Counted from the stretch's first letter, positions 11,083-21,307 are shown. The stretch is 25,590 nucleotides of DNA from Rhizophagus sp. LPA8_4_AMF (GCA_021464525.1 JADRCO010000848.1:1-25590); one strand, 5' to 3'. Notes: a model not told the origin generated them from the letters alone. Numbers and translations: made by a program.

Positions 11083-11618
11083 GAATAATATGATCTTTTT
11101 CTGCTTTTTAATACAAATGAAAGGCTTTTCTAAGTTCTTTTCTGTTCCTTTTCCATTATAATATCTCCTGTAAAAAATGTTGATCTGTATTTTATATTTC
11201 CATGTTTTTCTGTGAATGTATTATTTCATGCAATTTATATCCTTAAATCATGGAAATTTCCTCTCTCTAACATGGATATCCATGAATGTATCTTTTTCAC
11301 GGAATTTTTACAAAAGCCATGGAGAAATGATGGATATATTTGAATAAAAATTTTTTATAGGAACTAAATTATTCATTTCTTTTTCATCACCATTTTCTGC
11401 TGCTTTCTAGGCTTTTTTAAATTCCTTTCTGTTCCTTCTCTTTTCCATAATGGTTTGCTAAATTAAACATTGCTTCATTGTCATCATTTTCTGCTAATTT
11501 TTTTAAAGTATTAATACATTCTTTACATCATAATTTTTCAGTAAAAGCTATATTGCAATTTTTGGTGTTTATTATATCAGTATCTTTATTTGAAATATTT
11601 GATTTACTAAGTTCACAT
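11083..11618 (-). pseudogene. Sel1-repeat pseudogene, duplicate of the left-edge gene
   Basis: It aligns base by base with the gene at 1-320. The ATG-equivalent at 11618-11616 is followed at once by a stop, the first Cys pair is deleted (NCNI instead of NCSYCNI), and the Trp before the second pair has become a stop. The stretch SLEKLAENGDKEAMFNLAK is still recognisable as TLKKLAENDDNEAMFNLAN near 11510-11455. Later repeats show AAENGDEKEMNNL, then, past an inserted element at 11164-11362, YNGKGTEKN and EKAFHLY. The order of motifs is that of a Sel1 protein with a zinc-like head. Several stops, small deletions and the insertion make it non-functional. Its 5' flank is also shared with the intact gene, so it arose by DNA duplication rather than retroposition. 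Confidence 0.85.
11164..11362. mobile_element. MITE-like insertion inside the Sel1 pseudogene
   Basis: About 200 bp interrupt the Sel1 alignment between MNNL and YNGKG. The ends form an imperfect inverted repeat: TCCTGTAAAAAATGTT on the left, and on the right the reverse complement of TCCTATAAAAAATTTT. The interior has several Ccatgg-type palindromes, including CATGGATATCCATG near 11271-11284. There is no coding frame. A few bases of the Sel1 sequence are missing at the junction and no clear target duplication is seen, so assignment to a superfamily is not possible. Confidence 0.5.
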
Positions 11619-11760
11619 TGGTTATTTTAGTAATTTTTTTACTGGAAGAAAAAATTTTATTTTTTAAAAAAGATTTTTTTTTATTCAATATATCATGAAT
11701 AAGCTACTAAAAAAAAAAAATATTATAACCAAAAGTAGTCGAAGAAAAATCATTTAATAG
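11619..11760 (-). promoter_or_regulatory. 5' flank of the Sel1 pseudogene, copy of 321-480
   Basis: It shares ACTGGAAGAAAAA, AATATATCATGAAT, AAGCTACTA and ACCAAAAGTAG, in order, with the region upstream of the left-edge Sel1 gene. Confidence 0.5.
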
Positions 11761-11788
11761 AATTGCATCAGTATTGCATAATATGTTA

Positions 11789-11875
11789 CCCATTTTAGGC
11801 CGTAAATGGTTCTTTTACACACGTAAACAATAAATCATCTGATGAAATGATCACGTGATTTGTATAGATAATCGT
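11789..11875 (-). promoter_or_regulatory. Dyad plus CACGTG module upstream of the Sel1 pseudogene
   Basis: It contains CCCATTTTAGGCCGTAAATG followed by GT (arms CCATTT and AAATGG, 11789-11810), then CTTTTACACACGTAAACAAT, GATCACGTGAT (CACGTG at 11852-11857) and GATAATCGT. The same series lies at 14637-14747 upstream of the BTB-TLDc gene. CACGTG is a known E-box/bHLH-type site in fungi; its role here is inferred. It is about 170-260 bp from the former start codon. Confidence 0.5.
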
Positions 11876-11978
11876 CGATACAGTTAAATCATTTAAATCA
11901 TTGTTTAAAATTAAATGATGAATAATGATATTTTTAACCTAAACAATAAACATCAAGATTTAACTTAAATTTTATTTA

Positions 11979-12060
11979 TTTAGTTAATTACTATGATACA
12001 AATTAACGAAATAAAAATATAACAAAATACAAATTTTATGTTGTATTAACTAAATAGTAA
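11979..12060. repeat. AT-rich block repeated at 15102-15177
   Basis: The words AATTACT, AACGAAATAAAA, AAAATACAAATTTTATGTTG and TAGTAAT are found in the same order at 15102-15177. Together with the dyad module, the block defines a longer duplicated 5' region. Confidence 0.5.
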
Positions 12061-12383
12061 TCCCACTCACAAATTTTAACCGTCCATCAGATATCCAGAT
12101 TGACCAAAATCACCGAATTCAGATTGCACCTCTATACCACAGGACATGAGGACAAGATATAAAAAGAAAATATTGAAAGAATTCAACAAAGTCATTGAAA
12201 AAAATAGATATAGAAACCCCCTTCATGTTATTAGTTACCTAACGCAACATTACAGTAGTAACATTGCATCACTTTGCACATGACTTACGAGTTTTCTGAG
12301 CTTTTAATATACTGTACAGTAAAAAAATTAATGTAAAAAGGGCAAAATCGCCACCTAATTTCCATTTCCAAATTTATCAATTC
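12061..12383. other. Gap downstream of the BTB-TLDc gene
   Basis: No coding frame was recognised. The part next to the gene is its expected 3' flank. Confidence 0.4.
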
Positions 12384-12389
12384 TTTATT
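12384..12389 (-). terminator. Possible polyadenylation signal AATAAA of the BTB-TLDc gene
   Basis: AATAAA on the minus strand lies 112 nt past the TAA stop at 12501, a plausible 3' UTR length. In such AT-rich DNA the hexamer is common, so this is weak. Confidence 0.3.
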
Positions 12390-12500
12390 TTATAAAATAA
12401 TATATTGCCAAAACAACAGTCAATACATAAATTTGCGAATGTATCAAAGTTTCATGATGTGGATACGAATACAATTTAGGCATGTACCATACTTTAGTTA

Positions 12501-14464
12501 TTAATGCGCGTTACGTGCACCATTCATAGCAACAGCCATCGTAGCCATATTCCCAGATACATGCTCAACTGTCTCTAAAAACCTTGCATAGGATGAAGTG
12601 TTATAATCACCAAAAAGCTTGTTGCAGATATGTTCCATATATTCACTAACGCAACGCAATATATAAATAACAGCCATGAATAATAACATGAACATAAAAA
12701 AATATGCAAAAATGACTGCAAAAGCTGTAAGAGGACCAGTAATCTCAATACCACTAATATACAATAAGAAACCTGGTAAAATGAAAGATAATGGAAACAG
12801 TACTATGCACAATGAGATGTAAATCAAAACTAAACTTATATGAATAATTATCTTAAAAACAAAAATTATTTTCAATATAATATATAGAAAAATTTTCTTG
12901 ATCCACTTCGTAACAAATTGAAGCATCCTATTAACATGTTGAGAAAATCCCTTATCAATTTGAAATACTTCGTATTCTTCTATTTCAAAAATTTCTCTGT
13001 TAATAATTTTTTTTTCATAAGAATGCTGCCTGCTTTCACAAATGACGCCAACATTATTTGAAGGTTTGATATACAAATCTTGTAAACCAAAGCAGGGTCC
13101 TTTATTTCTACACCAAACGATTGCTTCTTCTTTGGAGGAAATTCGACTTAATATAGGAATTTTTTGATTTGTTAATGAAAATATAAAACTATTTGATGCT
13201 TTGCATTTATAGTCATTATAAAAATCTTGATTATGAGATAATAGAGGTGATGTTTCATTTTCTTCTATTTTAACGCTACGCCATTCTAATGGATTATATC
13301 CACCAATTATTTCTCCTGAATTACGGACCCTAAAGACAACGACTGATGGTCCCTTATTATCACAATTGTTATGAAAATTATTAATTCCAAAACCATCTCT
13401 ACTAGCACGATAAATAAGTTTAAATTTAAAAGGTAAACTTTTATAATTATAAGGCGTTCGTTTCTTATTGACCCAAGTTGCTATTAGTGCTGCATCTTTA
13501 GCATTAATAATCTTAGAGTCAAATGGATACCCTCTTAATGGTAAAATATTGAATGAAAGTTTGGAATTAGGATCTGAAAAATATAGTAAAACTTCTTTAT
13601 CAAGACCATCTGGTAGAATATCTTTAAAATTGCACGTAGCTTTTGTATATTCATTAGGTGACATATTAAAAAATCGAATGTGAGAAATACAATTACGTAA
13701 AGTATTTTTTAGATTCACAAAATTCTCTGGTGTCCATTTAGTTAAATCTTCATCAAAAATAGAATCAGTATTTTCAATTCCCCATTTAATTAAATATTCC
13801 CAAATTTTAATTTCTTCTAATTCAAGGTCATCACTTTTCAAAAGCTGAATAAGTTGAACTTCTTTAATTTTTGAGAAATCTTCCGATTCAAAGATAATTT
13901 TAGGATTTCTATGCATTAATCCTAATGCAAAATTATATAAATTGGTAAACCGATCGTGTTGTAAAGCCGTGATAATATCTTTTGGTTTCCAAGTCAATTT
14001 ATTCTCAAGCAATTGATTTTCAAGTTGTTGATAAAGTTCAAGTAATTGAAGCTCATCGGCAGCAATGATGACATCTATAAGATTAATTTCATTATTTTCA
14101 ACTGGAAGTACTCCTGTATAAATATGCCTATTCACAAATATATTTTAAAAAATTTTAGTTTTACGCCAACAATATTAAATTTTTATTACGAATATCATAA
14201 ATATCATTGAAAATAAACTTACTTTATGAGAACTTCAAATACCAAGGGCGTAATATTAGGCTTACTAAAAATGATGATCCCATCTTCTTTCTTTGCCCAT
14301 CGTGAAGACAATGCATTTTTAAAATAAATTGACCTAGAAGACAAGATTATCGAATGTGCTTTAAATTCTTTAATATTTGGTTCCTCGCCAACTATAATTT
14401 TTACGTTATAATCTACATTATTTTCAAGTAAATTTGAAAAATCCACAGATATTGAATTATCCAT
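12501..14464 (-). CDS. BTB-BACK-TLDc protein with C-terminal transmembrane helices
   Basis: Exon 1 is 14464-14223, the intron 14128-14222 (GTAAGT..AATAG, 95 bp), and exon 2 14127-12501, giving 622 aa. ATG 14464 is the first in frame and precedes the conserved BTB start. BTB (about 8-95): DYNVKIIVGE, FKAHSIILSSRS, IKHIYTG across the splice. BACK (about 125-235): LTWKPKDIITALQ, LKSDDLELEEIKIWEYLIKW. TLDc (about 285-471): IYRASRDGFG, GEIIGGYNPLEW, SFIFSL, GPCFGLQDLYI, EEYEVFQI. Such proteins normally end close to EVFQI. Here the frame continues for about 150 residues, with hydrophobic segments at about 494-525, 527-543 and 547-573, then a soluble tail. BTB-BACK proteins are usually adaptors for cullin-3 ubiquitin ligases and TLDc is linked to oxidative-stress or V-ATPase functions (family knowledge). 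Membrane anchoring of this one is inferred. Confidence 0.93.
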
Positions 14465-14539
14465 GTTTAACGTGTAAAAAAAAAAAAAAAAATTTCTAGT
14501 AAAAAATATAATATTTAAAGCAGTTACATTACCACAAGA

Positions 14540-14561
14540 ACCATATTAATCTGTAAATGGT
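14540..14561 (-). promoter_or_regulatory. Proximal copy of the dyad element upstream of BTB-TLDc
   Basis: ACCAT-N12-ATGGT followed by CTTT, about 75 bp upstream of the ATG. It resembles the fuller dyad at 14637-14658, and both are followed by an ACAAT-AxTCA stretch, as if the unit had been duplicated in tandem. Confidence 0.4.
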
Positions 14562-14636
14562 CTTTATATATGTGATGCACAATAAATCAATCAAGGTATA
14601 AAAAAAGAAAATTATTTAAGAGGATGCATCATAAGT

Positions 14637-14747
14637 ACCATTTTAGGACGTAAATGGTCCTTTTACACACATAAACAATGAGTCAAGATATTTATTCGGA
14701 AACAAATATGTCGATGAAAAGATCACGTGATATGTATCGATAATCGT
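14637..14747 (-). promoter_or_regulatory. Dyad plus CACGTG module upstream of BTB-TLDc
   Basis: A perfect dyad ACCATTT-N8-AAATGGT lies at 14637-14658, followed by CCTTTTACACACATAAACAA, GATCACGTGAT (CACGTG at 14723-14728), and TGTAT, GATAATCGT. It lies about 170-285 bp upstream of the start codon and matches 11789-11875 in order and orientation. It reads as a composite regulatory module; the binding factors are unknown. Confidence 0.55.
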
Positions 14748-15101
14748 AGAGTATCCAAAGTTTGTTGTTTATCTTAAAAAAAATAAAAAAAAAATAAAGA
14801 ATTATCTGAAGAGTTAGCAAAGGATTTTTTCATTATATCCATCACTCCGCGTATATGGCCAATGAAATTTTTAAAAATTCGATAAAATAAAGTGTGATCC
14901 TCTAAATCGTAGCTTGAACTAGATTATTTAGCTTATACCATTTTTTAACTATAACTTTAACGATGATACATTTTTTACCATACAATTTTTTTTTGGCTTT
15001 AGCAATACATATTTTTTGTAGACGATTTTAATTTTTGTAATACGTAATTGATGATCATGTGATTATGACGCTTTGAACGCTCCAACAGTTCCTTTTCCTA
15101 G
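14748..15101. other. Gene-free stretch within the duplicated 5' region
   Basis: It separates the two shared blocks and is longer than the corresponding interval at 11876-11978, so one copy has gained or lost sequence. No coding frame is present. A segment near 15046-15105 (ATCATGTGAT, then CCTAGTTTA) resembles 15968-16030. Confidence 0.4.
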
Positions 15102-15177
15102 TTTAGTCAATTACTAACGAAATAAAATATAATAAAATATAATAAAATACATATTTTATGTTGCATTAATAGTAATT
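15102..15177. repeat. AT-rich block, second copy of 11979-12060
   Basis: It shares AATTACT, AACGAAATAAAA, ATTTTATGTTG, ATTAA and TAGTAAT with the first copy. It also has a short tandem AATATAATAAA expansion. Confidence 0.5.
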
Positions 15178-16441
15178 CATAACAGATAAATTTTAATGGA
15201 TTGGTTTCCATTAATAATATTAAAATCCTACTTCCAAAGCCACTTCATAAGTAACTCTTTATTGAGCCTTTTTACGTTGGAATTCTTTATAAACATAATG
15301 GATTGGAAATTATGAGATATTGCTTAGCAAACTAATCGGCATGATGTACCAAATTTCTATTGACCATATGCAGATCGGCAATTAAATGTTCCTATAAAGA
15401 GAAGGAGAGGTGTATTTCAAAGAAAAAAAGGCGAAGTTTTTTTAAAATAAAAGGTCAATAGGAAAGTGGAGTAAGGGAACGAAAGATGCTTAACCACAGC
15501 ACATATAGCCAATCAAACCACATAGTTTTTATATACAGTATAGAGGCGAACAAATCTTTTTTTTTCTATAATTTTATTATATTAATTCGTGTTTAAGATA
15601 TTAAATAAAAACCTATTTTATTTAAATATACTTTCTCCTCAGTTAATTTAAATTAAACAATATTTTTTACATGATATTTTATACTTATAATTTAAAAATT
15701 TGGAAATATTTATTTAGGAAGAAGAAATAACTCATAATTGTTAAAAAAAAATCTCCACTACTTGATCTCATAAACGATAATTCGTCTCTACTATTAGAAA
15801 TGCATTAAATTTTTTGATAATAAAGAAAAAATTCTTAAACAATTTTTATTACATACGCTTTAAAAAAACAATCAATTGTCCGAACTTCTAAACATTTCAG
15901 ATGCCGTTCTGTCCCGCATGCTTATCGACCAATTAGACTTTGTATTTAGTTTACGTTTTCATGTTCATGTCACGTGATATAAATAAATTGATTATGCTTC
16001 GGACCTGAACGGTTTGCGTTCCCTAGTTTATTAATTTAAAATAAGTTAAAGAATAATTCCTTTATGTAACATCCCTGCAATTTTTATTTTTATTTTTATT
16101 TTTTATGATTTTTCTGATAAAAAAAAAAGTTATGATTACAACACTTAAAAGGTATAACACTGGATTATTTATTATATATACTTTTAATATAATATTTAAG
16201 TTAAGTGATACTTTGTTAAAGTAATATTTAGAGAAACTAGCAAATTATGACACCTTTAATGTATAAATTATGCGGCCAAGATTACGAATTTAGTAACTCT
16301 TACCTTACTAAGTAAATCTAATCTGTAATTCTGAAACCTGATTACTTGCATCTGCATTTTGTATTTATTATAAAGCGTTTAATACTGGACGAAAAATATA
16401 TACATACATACGTCATCTTATTAGGAAAAAAACATATAATA
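15178..16441. other. Intergenic stretch with a further CACGTG / CCTAGTTTA block
   Basis: No gene was recognised. At 15968-16030, GTCACGTGAT, then GCTTCGGACCTGAACGGTTT and CCTAGTTTA repeat the pattern at 15052-15105 in diverged form. A CCAAT-like and TATA-like pair near 15507-15545 has no coding frame after it. Confidence 0.4.
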
Positions 16442-16712
16442 ATGGCTCAAAGTAATGACGAAGGTAAAAAATAACCATATAGCATGAATTACCTAATAAA
16501 AGTTATTTATGAATAATTTTGGGAAATGTGACAATGAAATTGACGATATTGAGAAAGAACCTGAAGTATCAACAGAAGAAGTGATAGGGATTGTTGACCT
16601 TTTTAGATTAGGAGCGTTAGAGGATGAGGTCATCGAAACATTATCTAGTACAAAAAATAAAATAGAGTATGCTCGATACGAATATACAGCCACGACGATT
16701 GTTGTATTGTGA
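16442..16712 (+). CDS. Candidate small gene, acidic product, unrecognised
   Basis: An ATG-initiated frame at 16509-16712 gives 67 aa, with EEVIGIVDLFRLGALEDEVI in the middle. Alternatively, ATG 16442 (MAQSNDE, exon to 16463, donor GGTAAAA) can be spliced to acceptor AACAG at 16571-16575 in the same frame (phase 1), giving about 52 aa. The composition is more protein-like than other short frames nearby. The acceptor lacks a pyrimidine tract, so the spliced model is weak. No family is recognised. The sequence right after the TGA is A-rich. The opposite-strand frame over the same DNA is a phenylalanine-rich shadow. Confidence 0.3.
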
Positions 16713-18126
16713 AAAAAGAAAAAAAAATAATAAACAAGACAAAAAAAAGCAAAAAAAAAAAGAAAGTTTTCGGACTTTGTATCAAGAGCCATAATCAATC
16801 TGTAACAATATGATCGCCCTTTGTGCTTGCTACCCAGAAAAATAGGTTTATTCAAAAGTTGCTTTGTTACACTATTAAACTATAAGTTCAAATTTAGGTG
16901 TTCACATAGGCTATAAAGAAGTATTATTTGGAAAATAATATTTTTTATGTGCTTAATTTTGGCTCTATTATAAAATTTCGATTATCATCAAATCACTGGT
17001 ATAAGTTTTACCGATAATTCGATCGAAATTTTGAATTAATATATAGATATATTTATATTTTTTGATTTTTTGCATATACACTGTACATGTATCAATTGTA
17101 TCATAGTAAATAATAATTACTTATTTTATTTATTGAAACCAAATATCTGGAATAAAAAAACAAACGCTACAAACGAAATAGACTGATACGTGACCGATGA
17201 CACTACTGTAAATGAACCCTTTTCTCGTTTTTTAACAATAAAATTCGCGTTTTCTTTTTTTTTTTTTTTTGTTTGTTCTTTATAAACTCGGTTATTATCA
17301 TGTAATGTTTACATCTGTCCATTGGACACAGATGATTTAGCCGAACCTCTTTCCGTCAATATGACAACAAAATATTTGATAATAAATAAACTTTTATTTT
17401 AATAAAACTTTCGCTATATACAGTATATGGCATAAAAACAAATATATTATAAATTTTGATATATTGTAACTTCCGACAGATAACCAAAAAACTTTCATTA
17501 GATAGTAAGTACATGAAAAATAGAAACAAATTATTAAATTTAAATTTCATTGAATTAAAGCTCTGGATGAAGATAAGTTACCATCCTGTGATGGTCGGTT
17601 TTCCGATATAATGACAAAATTAACATTTTTTTTTTTTAAAATTTAGTAACGCATTTTATTAATCAAGACAAAATTAGCATGATAATTAGGCAAATTTTAT
17701 TATGTTTTATCCATAGAAGACATATTAAAGCTACATAATGATAATAAATATAACACTGTTCTTCGCTTTTATTATCATTATTAGATAACAATTGGCCTAT
17801 TCATTCTTACAACAGTATATAATGACATATGTGATATGTATGAATTATTCTAAATATACGTATAAATATCAAAATATTTATTGTACATTATACAATTGAA
17901 TTCTTAACTTTCGAAACAATTCATTAACATACGAGGATTTCTTTGTAATTTATATTTAATATGAAGAAAAGAATAATTTTCTTCAAACATATTTATATCT
18001 AACCATTCATTCATTCATAAAAATTACGGCGTTTTATGATTTTAACACGATAACAGAAAGAATACTTGCGAAATGCAGAATACGCTTAAGATAATAAGAA
18101 TATTCCTTTAAATAATTCAATCGGGA
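16713..18126. other. AT-rich gene-free stretch
   Basis: It contains A and T tracts and short shadows only. No RNA gene, hairpin or repeated block was noticed. Confidence 0.5.
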
Positions 18127-18469
18127 TCAATCAACTGTAAGTAAAAATTATTAGAATGTTAAAATTCTTTTTTATAGGAATTTTCATACATTTAATTTGC
18201 TTATAAATGTCTAGAACTTCTTCTTTTAACTATAGTAGATTAATAAACTGTATGGATTTATAATAATAATAATAAATGAAGACTTAAATATACTGTAAGT
18301 TTGTAATGAATGATAATCATGGTAATCCCCAGTTGCGTGATGTTTCGCTTTTTCTTGTTCATATCTATATTCATCTGGAGTGGCGAAGCAAGTTAGTTTA
18401 TACTTTATACCCATGATTAACTTGTAGAATAGAAAAATTGTTATACTTACATCGCACGCACTTCGACAT
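18127..18469 (-). CDS. Candidate three-exon microprotein gene (35 aa), unrecognised
   Basis: Exons are 18469-18451, 18374-18294 and 18134-18127, encoding MSKCVRYEYR, then YEQEKAKHHATGDYHDYHSL and QTYID. Intron 1 (18375-18450, 76 bp) has a consensus GTAAGT donor, an ACTAAC branch site and a CCAG acceptor, and the frame is kept (phase 1). Intron 2 (18135-18293) has GTATAT, CTAAT and TTACAG. The product is rich in Tyr, His and charged residues, unlike AT-driven noise. Without intron 2 the frame runs on into an isoleucine-rich tail ending near 18226. A nearby upstream ATG at about 18493 opens a different frame that would end just past intron 1, which weakens the model or makes it an upstream ORF. 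No family is recognised. Confidence 0.38.
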
Positions 18470-20403
18470 TGTAGCAAGTTTTGGCAGACATCCTAAGTCA
18501 CCTGATTTTGTTTGCCCTCGATTATATTGATATTAGAACGGCTTCCATGAACCACCCTGACCATATTAGATAATAAATTTCATTTAATTTATAAATTGAG
18601 ATTAATCAATTAAATGATGGCTATAACATATACAAACAATTCTAAATAATTATATGTCATTATTAAAAAAAAGAATTATAGATAATATTTTTGTATTTAT
18701 GACACTGTGATCGATTCACATGACCACCTATGCACAATCATATCATACGATTATTACCGTTTTCGAACGATATAAAAAGTAAACAAATAGCATTCGCTAA
18801 ATTAAACAAAACAAATGTAAAATAGATAAGTATAAAAAATGGTCAAATTTTTGGTTACTAAATTGAAATTTATGAAAATTACAATGTAATTCGGGCAGAT
18901 ATTATAATTTTGGCATGATTTTTGCATGAGTTGCAGTACCTTACTTAGAATTCGATCCAGTACAAATTCAAGACCGACCTTAATAAAAATATTTCTAAGC
19001 CATTTCAAAATATTTGAACTTGTAAGAAAATTAAGATAAATATCAAGGCATCTCGTTCATCAAAATGGGAATAAATTCAACAAAAATCCAAATCTTTATC
19101 AAATCCGAAATTGACTTTGAAAAAAAATACAACTTGTTGAATAAAGTCTAGCGGAGATTTCCTAATAGAGTTATCCATATTAAGTTTCAACAGAGGAAAG
19201 ATACCCATAAATTATCATTAGCCCTGATAAAAATAGCTAATATTATTTTTATGCTTAAAAATTCACTTTAACGACATCGAGTTGTTTTGCGGGCTCTAAA
19301 TCTGGTTTTTGCATTACGTTTTTTCGATTACTTAATATAAAATAGCGTATAGCTAAATTTGTATGAATCCACTTCATATACGAATTTGACATACGATTAA
19401 GATAAATTAAAAAAATCGTGTTTTTATGTAAGTCATACCTAAAAAGTTTCTATTATCTTCTTTTTAATTCTTTTATTAAACGTAAGGATACGAAAATTCA
19501 AACAAGTTTTGCCAAAAAAAGATCTAGCGATGCATACTGTATAATATAAGGTAGGATGACACTTGATTATAAAGTATAATATGAATTACTTTTGTATCGT
19601 CAAATATTAAGCGCTAGACCTTTCCTATTTTTAGTTTTTATAAATTAAATATTTTCTACTATTCCCTAATAATAACCAGAGACTTACTTGTAAGTTGTCA
19701 CGTGGAAATAATCTTTGCTTTTATCTCTTTTGTCCAGATTCTTGATTTCCTGATATGGAATTACGTGTTGTGTCTTTATTATCTTCTTAATGAATTACGT
19801 AAATTAGATTGCTTTTCGTTAGTGCTACTGCTGTTGAAGTTCGCGATTTTCTACGTATGAATATGAAGGTATCTCGGCTTCTCCTTCAAAATTCTATTTA
19901 CGTTTAACAGCAGGTTTAAAACCAGGGTTCACATCTAACTTCTTTCCTAAATCAGAAAAGTAACTTTATTTGAAAATAAGCCAAACTTTCGTAAAATTTC
20001 CCTTGTTTTAGAAGGGGTTTTCAAATTCTTTATCGTCTCTATTTTAAAAAAATTATCATATTTTCCATAATTAGCCAAAATTATTAACTACGAGTTTATA
20101 ACAAAATTTCAAAAATGGAGGAAATTTTTTTAAAATTCTCGCTATCGAATTATCCAATATTAGTTAATTTTATTGTTCATAATTGGATTAGTATACGTTA
20201 CTCGATCAAATTCATTGCTCAAGTGTTACAACATCTTGGAGATGCTGGATAAAACAACTTATAGCGTGAACAATACCGAGTGGTGACTTTGGCGTGATAT
20301 TCTTAACAGAGATTATGATAACAGATCGCATCATCATCGATTCCTACAAAGAAGAAATCGAATACACTCATATTTATTTCAAAAACATGAAAAAAACTAG
20401 ATC
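18470..20403. other. AT-rich gene-free stretch
   Basis: No supported coding frame. One CACGTG at 19698-19703 lacks the other shared promoter words. No RNA gene or transposon end was seen. Confidence 0.45.
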
Positions 20404-20512
20404 ATGATGATGATAATGATGATGATGATAACAATGACGATGATACTGACAACGACGGTGACGGCGATGATGATGATGATGATTATGGCGGTGGTGATGA
20501 TGATTGTAATGA
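20404..20512. repeat. GAT/GAY-rich trinucleotide microsatellite
   Basis: Imperfect (GAT)n with GAC, GGT and GGC variants over about 109 bp. In one plus frame it reads almost only Asp, Asn and Gly, but there is no credible gene around it. Confidence 0.85.
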
Positions 20513-21086
20513 TATTACATTAAGAGCGCACACACTTGCAGGTAAAATATGTAGTAAAATTTAAGTGTTAGATGGCGTTAATATCTCTAATACAAAAAAA
20601 TAATGAAAAAAAAACTAAAGGAATTCTCCGCAAGTTGCCTTATTGCCAACAAAACCTTGATGAATCAGAATTTTCATAATCCCTAGTTCGATGGTACACT
20701 AGTAATGGACGGTCGTCACTATATCCATGTTCTCTGTATTTCTCGTTGAAAAACACCGCTCAATGTCGAATTTCTTCAATATAGTTAAACACGGTTACTA
20801 TACGAAAATAACAGATTTTGACTACATGTTTTAAGTACACGCGCAACTTGAAGTTACTGGATACAAATTTCCGATCCTGACACATTCCATTGTGACCAAT
20901 GGATAAGTACAACAATCCTTTCAAATTGGGAGTGACATTTAATGGATTTATTACACAGGAATATTATGTAAGTGGCGCAAATCTTCGTTATAATACGATT
21001 AAAATATATTTCAAAAGCTATAAGAATATATACAAGCTATCTTGGTTACACTACTGTGCCGTCATTAACATAATCTTTTGCAAATA
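20513..21086. other. Gene-free stretch
   Basis: A short ATG frame at 20899 followed by a GTAAGT at 20968 is the only coding hint, and it was not accepted. Confidence 0.4.
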
Positions 21087-21113
21087 TTTTTTTTTTTTTT
21101 TTTTTTTTTTTTT
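21087..21113. repeat. Poly-T tract (27 T)
   Basis: An uninterrupted run of T. It could be an insertion-derived tail, but no flanking retroelement is recognisable. Confidence 0.9.
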
Positions 21114-21301
21114 GTAATATTTTTCACAATAAGAACTATACGACTTAAATACTCATTGAAACTCATTTTAGATAACAAAGAAAATTTATTGTGGCAAAAT
21201 AACGATACTTTTATTTAGCTAAAAAGGATTAGTAAGCATTTATGGTATTAAATTTCTTTTAAGAGTACAATATTGAGCTAATGATTTTTGATTAATACTT
21301 T

Positions 21302-21307
21302 TTTATT
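21302..21307 (-). terminator. Possible polyadenylation signal of the HSP20 gene
   Basis: AATAAA on the minus strand lies 138 nt past the stop at 21445. It is weak in AT-rich DNA. Confidence 0.25.

Noticed and set aside
13468..13683. Plus frame inside the BTB-TLDc gene
   Set aside because: It is a shadow of the well-supported minus-strand exon 2.
16493..16855. 120-codon minus frame, Phe/Tyr-rich
   Set aside because: Most of it is the complement of A-rich sequence and of the better plus-strand candidate.
17356..17550. 64-codon minus frame
   Set aside because: AT-driven composition with no motif or splice context.
18802..19008. 68-codon minus frame
   Set aside because: Hydrophobic, AT-driven and without a recognisable domain; not separable from chance.
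20899..21222. Possible two-exon gene: ATG 20899, GTAAGT at 20968, acceptor TTTTAG at 21171
   Set aside because: The frame can be joined (about 39 aa), but the intron contains the 27-T tract, lacks a branch site, and the second exon is AT-driven.
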